Below are positions 24,656-33,204 of a stretch of 64,000 nucleotides of DNA, piece after piece. Under the pieces are notes generated by a model. That model did no database searches. It was not told where the DNA came from and saw only the letters and a program-made list of their open reading frames with translations. Position 1 is the stretch's first letter; the number at the start of each line of letters is the position of its first letter. The position numbers and the translations under genes were made by a program. The stretch comes from Faecalibacter sp. LW9 (GTDB taxonomy: Bacteria > Bacteroidota > Bacteroidia > Flavobacteriales > Weeksellaceae), in NCBI RefSeq assembly GCF_034661295.1, contig NZ_CP141062.1, positions 682,001-746,000 of the forward strand, written 5' to 3'.

Positions 24656-26289
24656 CAGAAATAATGTTTAAAGTTGGATAAAACCGTAAGAACAGCCGCT
24701 TTCTCAGTAAAAGATCCGTGTGTAAATTGCAGGATCATATCTTCTTTAAGCGTAGGAAAATTCACGCGCTGAATATTTTCTTCAAAATATTGATTCGCTT
24801 CCTGTTGTAATTGAATATTACGTTCAAAATAGTAATCATATGCCGTCATATTAGATCTTTCAATATCGCGCGTTACTTTTGTTTTCCAAATACGGAAAAA
24901 ACGTTTCATCAGCTTATCTCCAATCCACGTTTTAATATGTGATGTTGGCTTTAATAATGTTCGCTCCCAGATATATTGGGTGGCATTCTTTTGATACGTA
25001 TTGATCCAATCGATATAAATTTTCTGTTGATATTTCCAATCTTCTGGTAAACTTTGGGCAAAACGAATAAATTCAGAATGCATAAATGGAGAAGTCTGAT
25101 AAGAATCTAAACTTTCAGCCATATATGATCCAATAACGGCACGATTATACCCAACATTTCGCATTAAAAATAGTTCTTCACGATCATAGGATTGAATAAT
25201 CTCTTGAAATTGAGCTTTCATTCGATGAAACAAACGAGGCATAACGACAATTTTTTCGGAAGTCGGTGGATGTGGAAACGGATGCTTATTAAACGAACCT
25301 AAAATCCCATCGCCCAATTGCCCACTATGAATTAAACCATAAGAATGACAAGGTATATATTGGTAAGCATAATTGGTATGTGCAGCCGATGTATAACTCA
25401 CTAGTCCGTGTGATTTTTGAAAGATGTCGTCGACAGCAATAATATACTCACCACCATTCAACGAAACAAAATGAAATGGTGTTTGATAATCCTTTGCAAT
25501 TTTTTCCGCCAAAACCTCATCCCAATACCCTTTTTGTGAGAAGCAAAATGCTTTGGCTATGGAATAGCCTTCTTGTATAGCATTGATTAAAGTCATTCGC
25601 GAATCTAAACCTCCACTTAACAAAGCAAAGGAAGGTAAATGCAATTCAAGATCTTTATCAAATTCTAATTTCGTCGCTTCTATAAAAATTTCATTAATTC
25701 TATGAAGTGCTTCTTCTTTTGTTCCTTGAAAAGAAGGAAGTGGCTGATGATAAGAGTGAATCTCCAATTGATTTGATGTGATATCAAGTTGTAAGATTTC
25801 TGCATCACATAACTTTTTAATTTGTTGAATAGGGGTATGATTCTCCAACGTATTGCCACAAACTAAAAGCGAATACATTGCAAATTCATCAACAGTATAA
25901 GGGATATGATTGGCTTTTAATGTCTTTACCAAACGAGGCAAATCGGTATCGATAATCACTTCATTTTCTGAAGCATAATAAAAACATTTTCGGGTCCCTG
26001 TAAAATTTGTAAATACAGATAATTTTTTTTGCTGTTGATCAAAAATATATCCTACAATTTCGCCCTCCAATTGCTTTATCGCATCCAACGGATGAGTTTG
26101 ATAAAGGTATTGCAGATAGTGTTGTGTTGGAGGTGTATTTTTTTCGATTTGTTTTTTATTAAGCAAAACCCCTTCTATTCCAAAGGATAAATCTTCATCT
26201 TCAAAAACATCATTATCAAAATGATGGGATTGAATAAACGATTGAATTTTTACTCTCCCTTTTTTTACATGTATTTGAAAACCTTTCAT
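24655..26289 (-). CDS. Asparagine synthetase-like protein lacking the N-terminal Cys
   Basis: 544 residues. The C-terminal half has the ATP pyrophosphatase loop ALLSGGLDSRMTL near residue 223 and further AsnB-like features (HSGQLGDGILG). The N-terminal half resembles the glutaminase fold (GEIVGYIFDQQQKKLSVFTN, GTRKCFYYA) but starts MKGFQIHVKK, without the Cys2 nucleophile needed to release ammonia from glutamine. It may therefore use another amine, as carbapenam/beta-lactam synthetase and lasso-cyclase relatives do. Lying between a flippase and a glycosyltransferase, it probably amidates a sugar acid or similar; that is inference. Confidence 0.83.
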   Translation of the reverse strand: MKGFQIHVKKGRVKIQSFIQSHHFDNDVFEDEDLSFGIEGVLLNKKQIEKNTPPTQHYLQYLYQTHPLDAIKQLEGEIVGYIFDQQQKKLSVFTNFTGTRKCFYYASENEVIIDTDLPRLVKTLKANHIPYTVDEFAMYSLLVCGNTLENHTPIQQIKKLCDAEILQLDITSNQLEIHSYHQPLPSFQGTKEEALHRINEIFIEATKLEFDKDLELHLPSFALLSGGLDSRMTLINAIQEGYSIAKAFCFSQKGYWDEVLAEKIAKDYQTPFHFVSLNGGEYIIAVDDIFQKSHGLVSYTSAAHTNYAYQYIPCHSYGLIHSGQLGDGILGSFNKHPFPHPPTSEKIVVMPRLFHRMKAQFQEIIQSYDREELFLMRNVGYNRAVIGSYMAESLDSYQTSPFMHSEFIRFAQSLPEDWKYQQKIYIDWINTYQKNATQYIWERTLLKPTSHIKTWIGDKLMKRFFRIWKTKVTRDIERSNMTAYDYYFERNIQLQQEANQYFEENIQRVNFPTLKEDMILQFTHGSFTEKAAVLTVLSNFKHYF

Positions 26290-27425
26290 TGGAATAGTTG
26301 CTTATAAATTTGATGAAATTGTTGTGCGATAGCTGGTGTCGAAAAATGATTTTTTGCGTAATGATTCATTTCTTTCGCGTCTGCAAAAGAATGCCCTTCG
26401 ATTACTTGCTTCATTGCTTGATATAATTGATCTTCATTCTCAGATTCAATTAATATCCCATAATCCTCGGGTAAATATTCCTTAATCCCTCCCACGTCCG
26501 TAGCTATAATGGGCAAACCACAAGCGAATGACTCTGCTTGGACACACGGTTGATTTTCGAATCGACTGAATAAAACAAAACAAGTTGCTGCGCTCATTTT
26601 CTCATTCACCTCGTCATGTTTCAATCGGCCAAATGGTATAATCCAATTCTCTAACTGATGCAATTGTATAAATTTTAGAATGGGATTCAAATCACCATTC
26701 CCACCCATATGAAATTCAAATTCATAGCCATGATCCACCAATTTCTTAGCGACACGTAACATTCCAGAAATATTTTTATGCTCGTCCCCTAAATGAGACA
26801 AGTGGAGAAAACGAGTTATATGAAAATCTTTTGTTGAAGAGAGTTTAAACTGATTTAAATCCACTACATTGGGCACCACCTGATAGGTAATCGATGGTTG
26901 AATTTGTTGCAACGATTTCCCTAAATGATCCGATACAGGAACAATTGCATCCATATGTTCTAATATTCTTCGTATTGTGATTTGTTTATATCGCGCTAAT
27001 TCCTTGAATTTATTATGATGTAAATGAGTCCAATGTTCGGTTAAAACCACAGGAACTTTAAATTTTGATTTTAAATATAATGCGATTATTCCGGCAGGAA
27101 AAACAACATTCAAATGAATCAAATCAAAGGATTTGACCTGCTGAATCCCCACTAAAAAACCTTGCAAGAGATAAAAAAAATTGAATGGCCGAAAAAGGGA
27201 AGGTTTCACGTACACGATAATTTCTTTTACTCCTTGAATACTACGTTGTTCGATTTCAAATTTTGCCGTTTTTAATCGGGGATCTTTAATTGCATGTACC
27301 ACTGTTACATCATGCAATGTGGCTACTGCTTGGGCATGTCGCTGTATAAAATCGCCATTATCCAACGAATTTCTTTGAGGATACCAAGAAGCAAGAAATA
27401 AAATATGTTTACGATGAGATTGCAC
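26286..27425 (-). CDS. GT4-family glycosyltransferase
   Basis: 379 residues, GT-B fold. An N-terminal Rossmann half (HILFLASWYPQRNSLDNGDFIQRHAQA) and the C-terminal nucleotide-sugar site QAESFACGLPIIATDVGGIKEYL, with the E-x7-E pair of family GT4, are clear. It transfers a sugar to a growing lipid-linked oligosaccharide. It overlaps the neighbouring genes on both sides (4 bases with the asparagine-synthetase-like gene, 17 with the upstream flippase). Confidence 0.9.
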   Translation of the reverse strand: MQSHRKHILFLASWYPQRNSLDNGDFIQRHAQAVATLHDVTVVHAIKDPRLKTAKFEIEQRSIQGVKEIIVYVKPSLFRPFNFFYLLQGFLVGIQQVKSFDLIHLNVVFPAGIIALYLKSKFKVPVVLTEHWTHLHHNKFKELARYKQITIRRILEHMDAIVPVSDHLGKSLQQIQPSITYQVVPNVVDLNQFKLSSTKDFHITRFLHLSHLGDEHKNISGMLRVAKKLVDHGYEFEFHMGGNGDLNPILKFIQLHQLENWIIPFGRLKHDEVNEKMSAATCFVLFSRFENQPCVQAESFACGLPIIATDVGGIKEYLPEDYGILIESENEDQLYQAMKQVIEGHSFADAKEMNHYAKNHFSTPAIAQQFHQIYKQLFQ

Positions 27426-28674
27426 GCGTTTTCATGAGTTTAAGTTCCCTTAATACAAAATACAACTGAATTAAATATCCTATACCGGCCAATACCGAAT
27501 ACACATATAACGTCGTTAACATATCTTTTCGTGCACCACCGATTAAAACGGATAAGATTGTAATCAATACCAGATAAATATTAAAATATAAAGCATAATG
27601 ATTTTTGCGAATCACCACAACAATTTGCGAAATGGGATTCATAGCAGAACGGCATAAAATCCAAAATGATAGTATGAAGACATAAATATGTAATCCTTCC
27701 CAATCTTTTCCGAGAATCCATTCCAGAATGTACACACCAATAACATTCATTCCTAATAAAAAAGCACCGATTGCACCTACATTGTACAAGATAATACGTA
27801 GGGATAAATCGAATAGTTGTTCTGGATTATGGTTCATCATACTCGCCGATTTTTGAAAGAAAACTTTCGACATGGCATTGGATAGAATCAAAAGCGGAGT
27901 TACTAACATTTTTGCCGACATCGCAAAAAAGGCCACTTCGATCTTCGTGAAATAGAACACAATTAATATCGGCATCAAGTTATTCGCAATAGCATTTAAC
28001 GAATCTGATGGTAAGGTATATTTAACGATTTCTTTATTTTTTTCAATTGTACTTTTCAGTAAGGCATACTTGGGTCTTTTTAGGCGCCCTTTGGTTATCG
28101 TAAAGAAATATACACACGAAATAATCGTCCCGATAATTGTTCCATAAATCAATCCATTCTCCTTATAATTCAGAAAAAAGAATATAAATTGACAAGCGAC
28201 TGAAACCAATGCGTTTAACACAAATCCTTTGGAAATGATATTAAACAATTGATACTTGGTAAATAATGAGGTCTGTAAATTATACCAAGCCGTAAACAAT
28301 CCGGCAATTGAACTTAATAAAACAACCCATAGTGAAGTTCGTAATGAAAAAATCTCATCTGCGACAGCATAACCTATGAAAAAGATAAATGTAGCTACTG
28401 TTGTAATGACCAATAAAGCCGAAAAAAGATTTCGGATCGCTTTTGTTGATTTAGAGATGACAAAAATATTCTCCAATCGAAAAGTCGTTAAAATGGATAA
28501 AATGGCAACAAAACTTAAAAATACATTGTAGGTTCCGTTATGTTCAGGACCATACCATCTTCCCAAGACAAAACCACCCAATATCATAATCAATTGAGCT
28601 ACCGTGTTTCCGGCCATTAACGAAAGTACACCTTTGGCATTCTTTGTTTTGAATTTTTCAAGTCGCTTCTTCAA
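27409..28674 (-). CDS. Wzx-type oligosaccharide flippase 2
   Basis: 421 residues, multi-spanning membrane protein (VLSLMAGNTVAQLIMILGGFVLGRWYG start, about 12 segments). It is the first gene of the four-gene minus-strand glycan operon. It is clearly distinct in sequence from flippase 1 at the other end of the operon. Either the locus makes two products or one flippase has another role. Confidence 0.85.
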   Translation of the reverse strand: MKKRLEKFKTKNAKGVLSLMAGNTVAQLIMILGGFVLGRWYGPEHNGTYNVFLSFVAILSILTTFRLENIFVISKSTKAIRNLFSALLVITTVATFIFFIGYAVADEIFSLRTSLWVVLLSSIAGLFTAWYNLQTSLFTKYQLFNIISKGFVLNALVSVACQFIFFFLNYKENGLIYGTIIGTIISCVYFFTITKGRLKRPKYALLKSTIEKNKEIVKYTLPSDSLNAIANNLMPILIVFYFTKIEVAFFAMSAKMLVTPLLILSNAMSKVFFQKSASMMNHNPEQLFDLSLRIILYNVGAIGAFLLGMNVIGVYILEWILGKDWEGLHIYVFILSFWILCRSAMNPISQIVVVIRKNHYALYFNIYLVLITILSVLIGGARKDMLTTLYVYSVLAGIGYLIQLYFVLRELKLMKTRAISS

Positions 28675-28713
28675 ACTTCCAATTTCTTAATCACAAATCT
28701 ACATCATAATCAT

Positions 28714-28721
28714 TAACTTTG
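28714..28721 (+). promoter_or_regulatory. -7 promoter box TAACTTTG, 5 bases before a start codon
   Basis: TAACTTTG ends 5 bases before the ATG at 28727. Transcription would start at or within a few bases of the ATG, suggesting a leaderless or nearly leaderless mRNA. Confidence 0.5.
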
Positions 28722-28726
28722 CGCTT

Positions 28727-29422
28727 ATGAACACAATAAAACACGTCTTTTTTGACCTAGACAATACCCTTTGGGATTTCCGTAAAAATGCACGTTTTGC
28801 ACTCGCCGAATTATATATTAAATACGATGTGGAAAACCGTTATGGTTTTACTTTCGATGAATTTCACCCCCACTACCACGAAAGCAACGAAAGCCTATGG
28901 GCTTTGATTCGTGACAAAAAAATTACAAAAGAGGAATTACGCGCGCGTCGTTTTAAAGAAGCCTTTGACAACTTAGGAATTGATAATGATGCATTAGCCC
29001 GTATTTTTGAAGATGAGTACATGGAAACCATTACCAACTATAATGAAGTGGTGGATGGAGCGATGGAATTATTGGATTATTTAAAACCGAAATATAAACT
29101 ACACATCATCACGAATGGATTTATCGAAGTTTCGAAACGTAAGATTGAAACTTCTGATTTAAATGGTTATTTTGATACGGTAACGTATGCGGATGAAATT
29201 AAAATCTTAAAACCAGACCCTCGTATTTTTGATTTAGCCATTCAAAAATCAGGGGCTAAAAAAGAAGAATCCATATATATCGGTGACGATTGGATTGCAG
29301 ATGCAGTGGGTGCCAAAGCCTATGGAATGTCAGCCATTTTCTTTGATCGTTTAGACGATAATTTTGAAATGGATGGTGTTCCAACCATCAAACATTTGGA
29401 TGAGGTAAGAAATTATTTGTAA
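28727..29422 (+). CDS. YjjG-family HAD nucleotidase
   Basis: 231 residues. HAD motifs: FFDLDNTLWDF (nucleophile Asp), IITNGF, K in ILKPDPRIF, and IYIGDDWIADAVGAKAYGM. The sequence fits YjjG, a house-cleaning 5'-nucleotidase that removes non-canonical pyrimidine nucleotides. Single-gene unit with its own promoter box and a strong terminator directly at its stop. Confidence 0.9.
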   Translation: MNTIKHVFFDLDNTLWDFRKNARFALAELYIKYDVENRYGFTFDEFHPHYHESNESLWALIRDKKITKEELRARRFKEAFDNLGIDNDALARIFEDEYMETITNYNEVVDGAMELLDYLKPKYKLHIITNGFIEVSKRKIETSDLNGYFDTVTYADEIKILKPDPRIFDLAIQKSGAKKEESIYIGDDWIADAVGAKAYGMSAIFFDRLDDNFEMDGVPTIKHLDEVRNYL

Positions 29423-29455
29423 AAAAAAGCTGAAGAATACTCTTCAGCTTTTTTT
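29423..29455. terminator. Bidirectional terminator
   Basis: GCTGAAGA / TCTTCAGC stem with an ATAC loop, flanked by A and T runs; serves the genes converging from both sides. Confidence 0.9.
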
Positions 29456-29458
29456 ATT

Positions 29459-30274
29459 TTATTTCGTTCTTCCTTTAAAATCTTCCATCGAATCATAAAT
29501 TCCGAAAATATCTCCCATCACAAAATCATAAATCTTATTCGGCATCAACGCTTGAGCTGTTCGTATAAACCAATAAGGTAACGGCAATGGTGTTCTGAAT
29601 TTTCCTTTTTCGATATTCGAGATAATTTTAGTGGCTACTTTCTCTGGATCTAAAATCGGAACTACTCGCGATTTTACCCCATCAAACATACCGGTATTGA
29701 TATAAAAAGGCATTACACAATTGATGATAACATTCTTTTGCTGTTGTTTCATCTCCAACCATAAGGTTTCCGAAAAACCAACTACAGCCCATTTACTGGC
29801 TACATAAGCAGCCATTTTTGGTGTAGACGTTAATCCCGCCATCGAAGCTATATTACAAATCACCCCTTCGTTACGAGCAACCATATCCGGCATAAAGGCA
29901 TTGGCTAACAACATCACGGCAATCGTATTGATATCCATCGTGTAATTGATATCATTCACCGTATGATCGGTATAATATTTCCCTACAATAACTCCAGCAT
30001 TGTTAATCAATACATCAATTTTTGGGAGATCCGCTTTTACTTTTTCGATGACCGCTAAGACTTGGTCTTGTTGCGATAAATCGACTTGGTAGGTATGAAT
30101 CGTTTTTCCAAAATGGGCAAATTCTTGTTTCACCTGTTGAATGCCTTCTAAATTATAATCCAACATGACCACTTCTTTTGCACCTTTTTCCAGTACTTTA
30201 CGGCTCATTATTTTTCCGATTCCAGAAGCAGAACCAGTAATTAAAACGACTTTGTCTTTAAAATTATATTTCAT
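29459..30274 (-). CDS. Short-chain dehydrogenase/reductase
   Basis: 271 residues, classical SDR. Cofactor motif TGSASGIGK at 14-22, NNAGV, active-site Ser in CNIASMAG and YVASK near 153-157. The C-terminal part (IEKGKFRTPLPLPYWFIRTAQALMP) is hydrophobic and could contact the membrane or a lipid substrate. Cofactor and substrate are not determined. It lies 29 bases after the RraA-like gene and probably shares its transcript. Confidence 0.9.
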   Translation of the reverse strand: MKYNFKDKVVLITGSASGIGKIMSRKVLEKGAKEVVMLDYNLEGIQQVKQEFAHFGKTIHTYQVDLSQQDQVLAVIEKVKADLPKIDVLINNAGVIVGKYYTDHTVNDINYTMDINTIAVMLLANAFMPDMVARNEGVICNIASMAGLTSTPKMAAYVASKWAVVGFSETLWLEMKQQQKNVIINCVMPFYINTGMFDGVKSRVVPILDPEKVATKIISNIEKGKFRTPLPLPYWFIRTAQALMPNKIYDFVMGDIFGIYDSMEDFKGRTK

Positions 30275-30303
30275 TTTTTTGTGAGTTTCAGTTTTGCACG
30301 GGG

Positions 30304-30789
30304 TTAATGCAATGGAGTTTTAGAAATAACAATTCCATCTTCGTCTGAATATACATATTCACCTGGATAAAATGTTACATTCGCAAATGTAATCGGAATA
30401 TTGATTTTTCCAACTTCTAGTTTTCCACTTTTTATCGGATTCGTATACAGTGCTTTTACCCCAATAGCAATTCGACCAATTGCCTCACTGTCGCGGATAC
30501 AACCGTTGATAATAATACCCGCCCATTCATTCTCAAACGCCAATTGTGCAATATTATCTCCAGCTAAAGCGCATTTCTTCGATGCTTCCCCATCGACCAC
30601 CAATACTTTACCTTTTCCATTTTCGGATAAGGTGGCACGAACCAACGGATTATTGTCTAAACATTTAATGGTGACAATTTCGCCGTGAAATGCTTTCTTT
30701 CCACCATAATTATTGAAACCTATGGGGAGAGCAACTTTTAACTCATCGATGTAATCATCGCATAAATCAGCTGTTTTAATGTTTTTCAT
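30304..30789 (-). CDS. rraA: RraA-family protein
   Basis: 161 residues. The pattern LCDDYIDEL, GKGKVLVVDGEAS, ALAGDNIAQLA and GIIINGCIRDSEAIGRI is that of RraA, a trimeric RNase E inhibitor in E. coli whose relatives are also 4-hydroxy-4-methyl-2-oxoglutarate aldolases. The G-x-R-D signature of the aldolase-competent site appears to be kept (NGCIRD). Either role is possible; the name is by family. Confidence 0.87.
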   Translation of the reverse strand: MKNIKTADLCDDYIDELKVALPIGFNNYGGKKAFHGEIVTIKCLDNNPLVRATLSENGKGKVLVVDGEASKKCALAGDNIAQLAFENEWAGIIINGCIRDSEAIGRIAIGVKALYTNPIKSGKLEVGKINIPITFANVTFYPGEYVYSDEDGIVISKTPLH

Positions 30790-30848
30790 TTGAATAGTTT
30801 TTTTGTGATTATTGAATTAATTTACTGATTATATTTAATTTATTCCAT

Positions 30849-30856
30849 TATTTTTG
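30849..30856 (+). promoter_or_regulatory. -7 promoter box TATTTTTG for the LURP-one-like gene
   Basis: TATTTTTG matches TAnnTTTG, 20 bases before the ATG at 30877. Confidence 0.45.
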
Positions 30857-30876
30857 AAAGAGATAACAATATAAAT

Positions 30877-31476
30877 ATGTCAATCAACCAACTTCAATTT
30901 CCATTAGATTTTAAATTCCATATCGCTACCATTTCCAATGATTTCTCAGTTACCGATGCTAAAGGACAATCTGTTTTTTATGTCAGAGAAAAAATGTTTA
31001 CATGGCGCGATCGCATTAAAGTTTATTCAAATTCAAAACAAACAGAATTACTTTACGAATTAACATCCAACAAACTCATCGACTTTCAGCAAACATTTAC
31101 GATTACCGACCGCAATGGAAAGGTTGTAGGAAAAGCACGTCGCAAAACCTTAAAATCATTTTGGACCGCAACATTTCATATTTATGATACCAATGACAAT
31201 CATATCTTTACAATAAAAGAAAGAAGTGGATTAGTTCGTATGATGGATGGCGTTTTTGGTGAAATTCCTATTCTTGGCTTCTTTTCTGGTTATGTTTTTA
31301 ATCCAAAATATGCTTTAAGTGATTTGTCAGGAAAAGAATTAATGGAAATTTCTAAAGAGCCTTCATTTTTTGGAAGAAAATTTAAATTAGAAAAACTCGC
31401 TGATACAGAAGGAAATGACGAATTATTTATCCTAAGTTATATGATGCTTTTGATCGCTGACCGAAATAGAGGATAA
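30877..31476 (+). CDS. LURP-one/tubby-C-like domain protein
   Basis: 199 residues without signal peptide. It has repeated beta-strands of the LURP-one-related type (SVTDAKGQSVFYVREK, YELTSNKLIDFQQTFTITDRNGKVVGKARRK). This barrel fold is also in phospholipid scramblase-like proteins. Function unknown. Monocistronic, upstream of tRNA-Arg. Confidence 0.75.
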   Translation: MSINQLQFPLDFKFHIATISNDFSVTDAKGQSVFYVREKMFTWRDRIKVYSNSKQTELLYELTSNKLIDFQQTFTITDRNGKVVGKARRKTLKSFWTATFHIYDTNDNHIFTIKERSGLVRMMDGVFGEIPILGFFSGYVFNPKYALSDLSGKELMEISKEPSFFGRKFKLEKLADTEGNDELFILSYMMLLIADRNRG

Positions 31477-31493
31477 AAAAAATGTAAATTTTA

Positions 31494-31524
31494 TTTGGTG
31501 AATTAAAAATTCACCCTATATTTG
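31494..31524 (+). promoter_or_regulatory. Full promoter for tRNA-Arg
   Basis: A -33 TTTG (31494-31497) and a -7 TATATTTG (31517-31524) are separated by 19 bases, the best complete Bacteroidota promoter in the window. Predicted start near 31530. Confidence 0.75.
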
Positions 31525-31561
31525 CAGTCCAAAATAAGAACAACGGTTTCTTATTCGGAAT

Positions 31562-31635
31562 GGCGTTGTGGCGCAACTGAATAGCGCACTTGATTACGGC
31601 TCAAGAGGTTGCAGGTTTGAATCCTGCCGACGTCA
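31562..31635 (+). tRNA. tRNA-Arg (anticodon ACG)
   Basis: A full cloverleaf folds by hand. The acceptor GGCGTTG pairs with CGACGTC (two G-U pairs). The D-arm is GCGC/GCGC. The anticodon stem CTTGA/TCAAG has loop TTACGGC with ACG at 31596-31598. The variable loop is 5 bases, and the T-arm GCAGG/CCTGC has loop TTTGAAT. The discriminator is A and CCA is not encoded. A34 is presumably modified to inosine to read CGU/CGC/CGA. Confidence 0.96.
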
Positions 31636-31639
31636 CAAT

Positions 31640-31670
31640 AAAAATCCTATCGAAATTCGATAGGATTTTT
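31640..31670. terminator. Bidirectional terminator after tRNA-Arg
   Basis: AATCCTATCGAA and TTCGATAGGATT arms around a central A, with A and T runs; it also ends the membrane-protein gene read on the other strand. Confidence 0.9.
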
Positions 31671-32129
31671 TTATTCTTGTGATTCATGTTGGTAAATTTC
31701 ATGGAAATCTTCTAATTTCCTTTCTTTTTTTTGGAGTACTAAAAAGTATATGCAATTGATAAACCATGTAATCCAAAACAAATAGAAGCCCATATGAAAA
31801 CTTGTACTCATTAATCGATGCGAAGTCTCCGTAAAATCAATAAATGTGAGATATAAACCGATAATTTCCACTACAATTAAAATTAACGGCAATATTTTTC
31901 GCATAAGTACAGCAGTTTGCTTGAAATAAAAATAGTACATCAAACCAAATATGCCCATTTGCACGACAAACAGCATGAGTGCAGTTTGCCACCACGATTT
32001 TAATATCGTGTATTCATCATATAAAAAAGTTATTCCAACTTTTCCGATAAAAGACATCTTAGAAATGAGTACTCCAGAGACGATAGAAAATATGGCAAGG
32101 ATTAACAGAAGAATAAATCTATTTTTCAT
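31671..32129 (-). CDS. Four-helix membrane protein of unknown function
   Basis: 152 residues with four hydrophobic segments (about 5-24, 45-67, 78-96, 110-132) and a charged C-terminal tail (QKKERKLEDFHEIYQHE). No family recognised. It is a single gene between tRNA-Arg (converging, shared terminator) and the PfkB kinase (same strand, separated by a terminator). Confidence 0.75.
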   Translation of the reverse strand: MKNRFILLLILAIFSIVSGVLISKMSFIGKVGITFLYDEYTILKSWWQTALMLFVVQMGIFGLMYYFYFKQTAVLMRKILPLILIVVEIIGLYLTFIDFTETSHRLMSTSFHMGFYLFWITWFINCIYFLVLQKKERKLEDFHEIYQHESQE

Positions 32130-32183
32130 ACGCTTTAGGTTTTGGTTTTGGTATTTATGAAGTTACAAAAGTAATTCCAAAAA

Positions 32184-32211
32184 AAAAGCCCTTTCCGAAG
32201 AAAGAGCTTTT
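32184..32211 (-). terminator. Terminator after the PfkB kinase
   Basis: AAAAGCCCTTTC / GAAAGAGCTTTT, 12-bp stem with one non-Watson-Crick position and a CGAA loop; on the minus strand a long T run follows. Confidence 0.75.
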
Positions 32212-32231
32212 CAATATGATAATCAATTCAA

Positions 32232-33155
32232 TTAGAATTCAATTTGTTCGAAGCGCATTAATTCACGGAACTCGTTTAAACGATCATTTAAAGCGTCAAC
32301 ATCTAAGTTTTGTAATGATTCAGTACCGAATTTTTCACAAGTAACAGATGCTAATGCCGATCCGAAGATAATCGCACGTTTCATGTTCTCGAAAGAGAAA
32401 TCATTTGTTTTTGCTAAGTATCCAGAGAATCCACCTGCGAAAGTGTCTCCTGCTCCTGTTGGATCGAAAACTTCTTCCATTGGTAATGCTGGTGCATAGA
32501 AAACTTGATCTCCTTGGAATAATAAAGCTCCGTGCTCTCCTTTCTTAATGATCACCGTTTTTGGTCCCATTTCAGCGATTTTACGAGCAGCTTTACGTAA
32601 GCTGTATTCACCTGACATTTGGCGCGCTTCTTCGTCGTTAATCGAAATTACATCAACATTTTTGATGACTGCCATTAACTCTTCCCAAGCACAATCCATC
32701 CAGAAGTTCATCGTATCTAAAACTACTAATTTTGGACGATTTTCCATTTGCTCTAAAACTCCTGCTTGTACTAATGGATGTAAGTTTCCTAACATTAATA
32801 CGTCAGCGTTTTTCCAGTTTTGAGGAACTACTGGATTGAAAGTTTCTAATACATTTAACTCAGTTGTTAACGTATCACGTGTATTTAAATCGTTGTGGTA
32901 TTTACCTTCCCAAAAGAAAGTTTTACCATCAGCTACAATTTCTAAACCTGCTAAATCAACATTTTTCGATTTTAATAAATCGATGTATTCTTCAGGGAAA
33001 TCTCCACCAACTACAGAAACTAATCCTGTTTCAACACCTAATAATGAAGAAGCCATACTGATGTATGTTGCTGCTCCACCTAAGATTTTATCTGTTTTCC
33101 CGAATGGTGATTCTAATTTATCGAAGGCAACTGTACCTACTGTTAATAAACTCAT
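32232..33155 (-). CDS. PfkB-family carbohydrate or nucleoside kinase
   Basis: 307 residues. Ribokinase-fold motifs: GGAATYISMASSLLG near the N-terminus and the DPTGAGDTFAGGF signature near 238, with the catalytic Asp in GAGD. It phosphorylates a sugar or nucleoside; the substrate is not clear (the family includes ribokinase, adenosine kinase and fructokinase). It has its own promoter box and terminator. Confidence 0.9.
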   Translation of the reverse strand: MSLLTVGTVAFDKLESPFGKTDKILGGAATYISMASSLLGVETGLVSVVGGDFPEEYIDLLKSKNVDLAGLEIVADGKTFFWEGKYHNDLNTRDTLTTELNVLETFNPVVPQNWKNADVLMLGNLHPLVQAGVLEQMENRPKLVVLDTMNFWMDCAWEELMAVIKNVDVISINDEEARQMSGEYSLRKAARKIAEMGPKTVIIKKGEHGALLFQGDQVFYAPALPMEEVFDPTGAGDTFAGGFSGYLAKTNDFSFENMKRAIIFGSALASVTCEKFGTESLQNLDVDALNDRLNEFRELMRFEQIEF

Positions 33156-33180
33156 TTTATCTTGTAAATTAAATAGTTTG

Positions 33181-33188
33181 CAAATATA
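33181..33188 (-). promoter_or_regulatory. -7 promoter box TATATTTG for the PfkB kinase
   Basis: Minus-strand TATATTTG, 25 bases upstream of the ATG. Confidence 0.55.
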
Positions 33189-33204
33189 TTAAGTAATTTT
33201 CAGA

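Noticed and set aside
32836-33192. 118-aa plus-strand frame over the PfkB kinase gene
   Set aside because: Antisense to a well-supported kinase with intact motifs; no start signal or family match.
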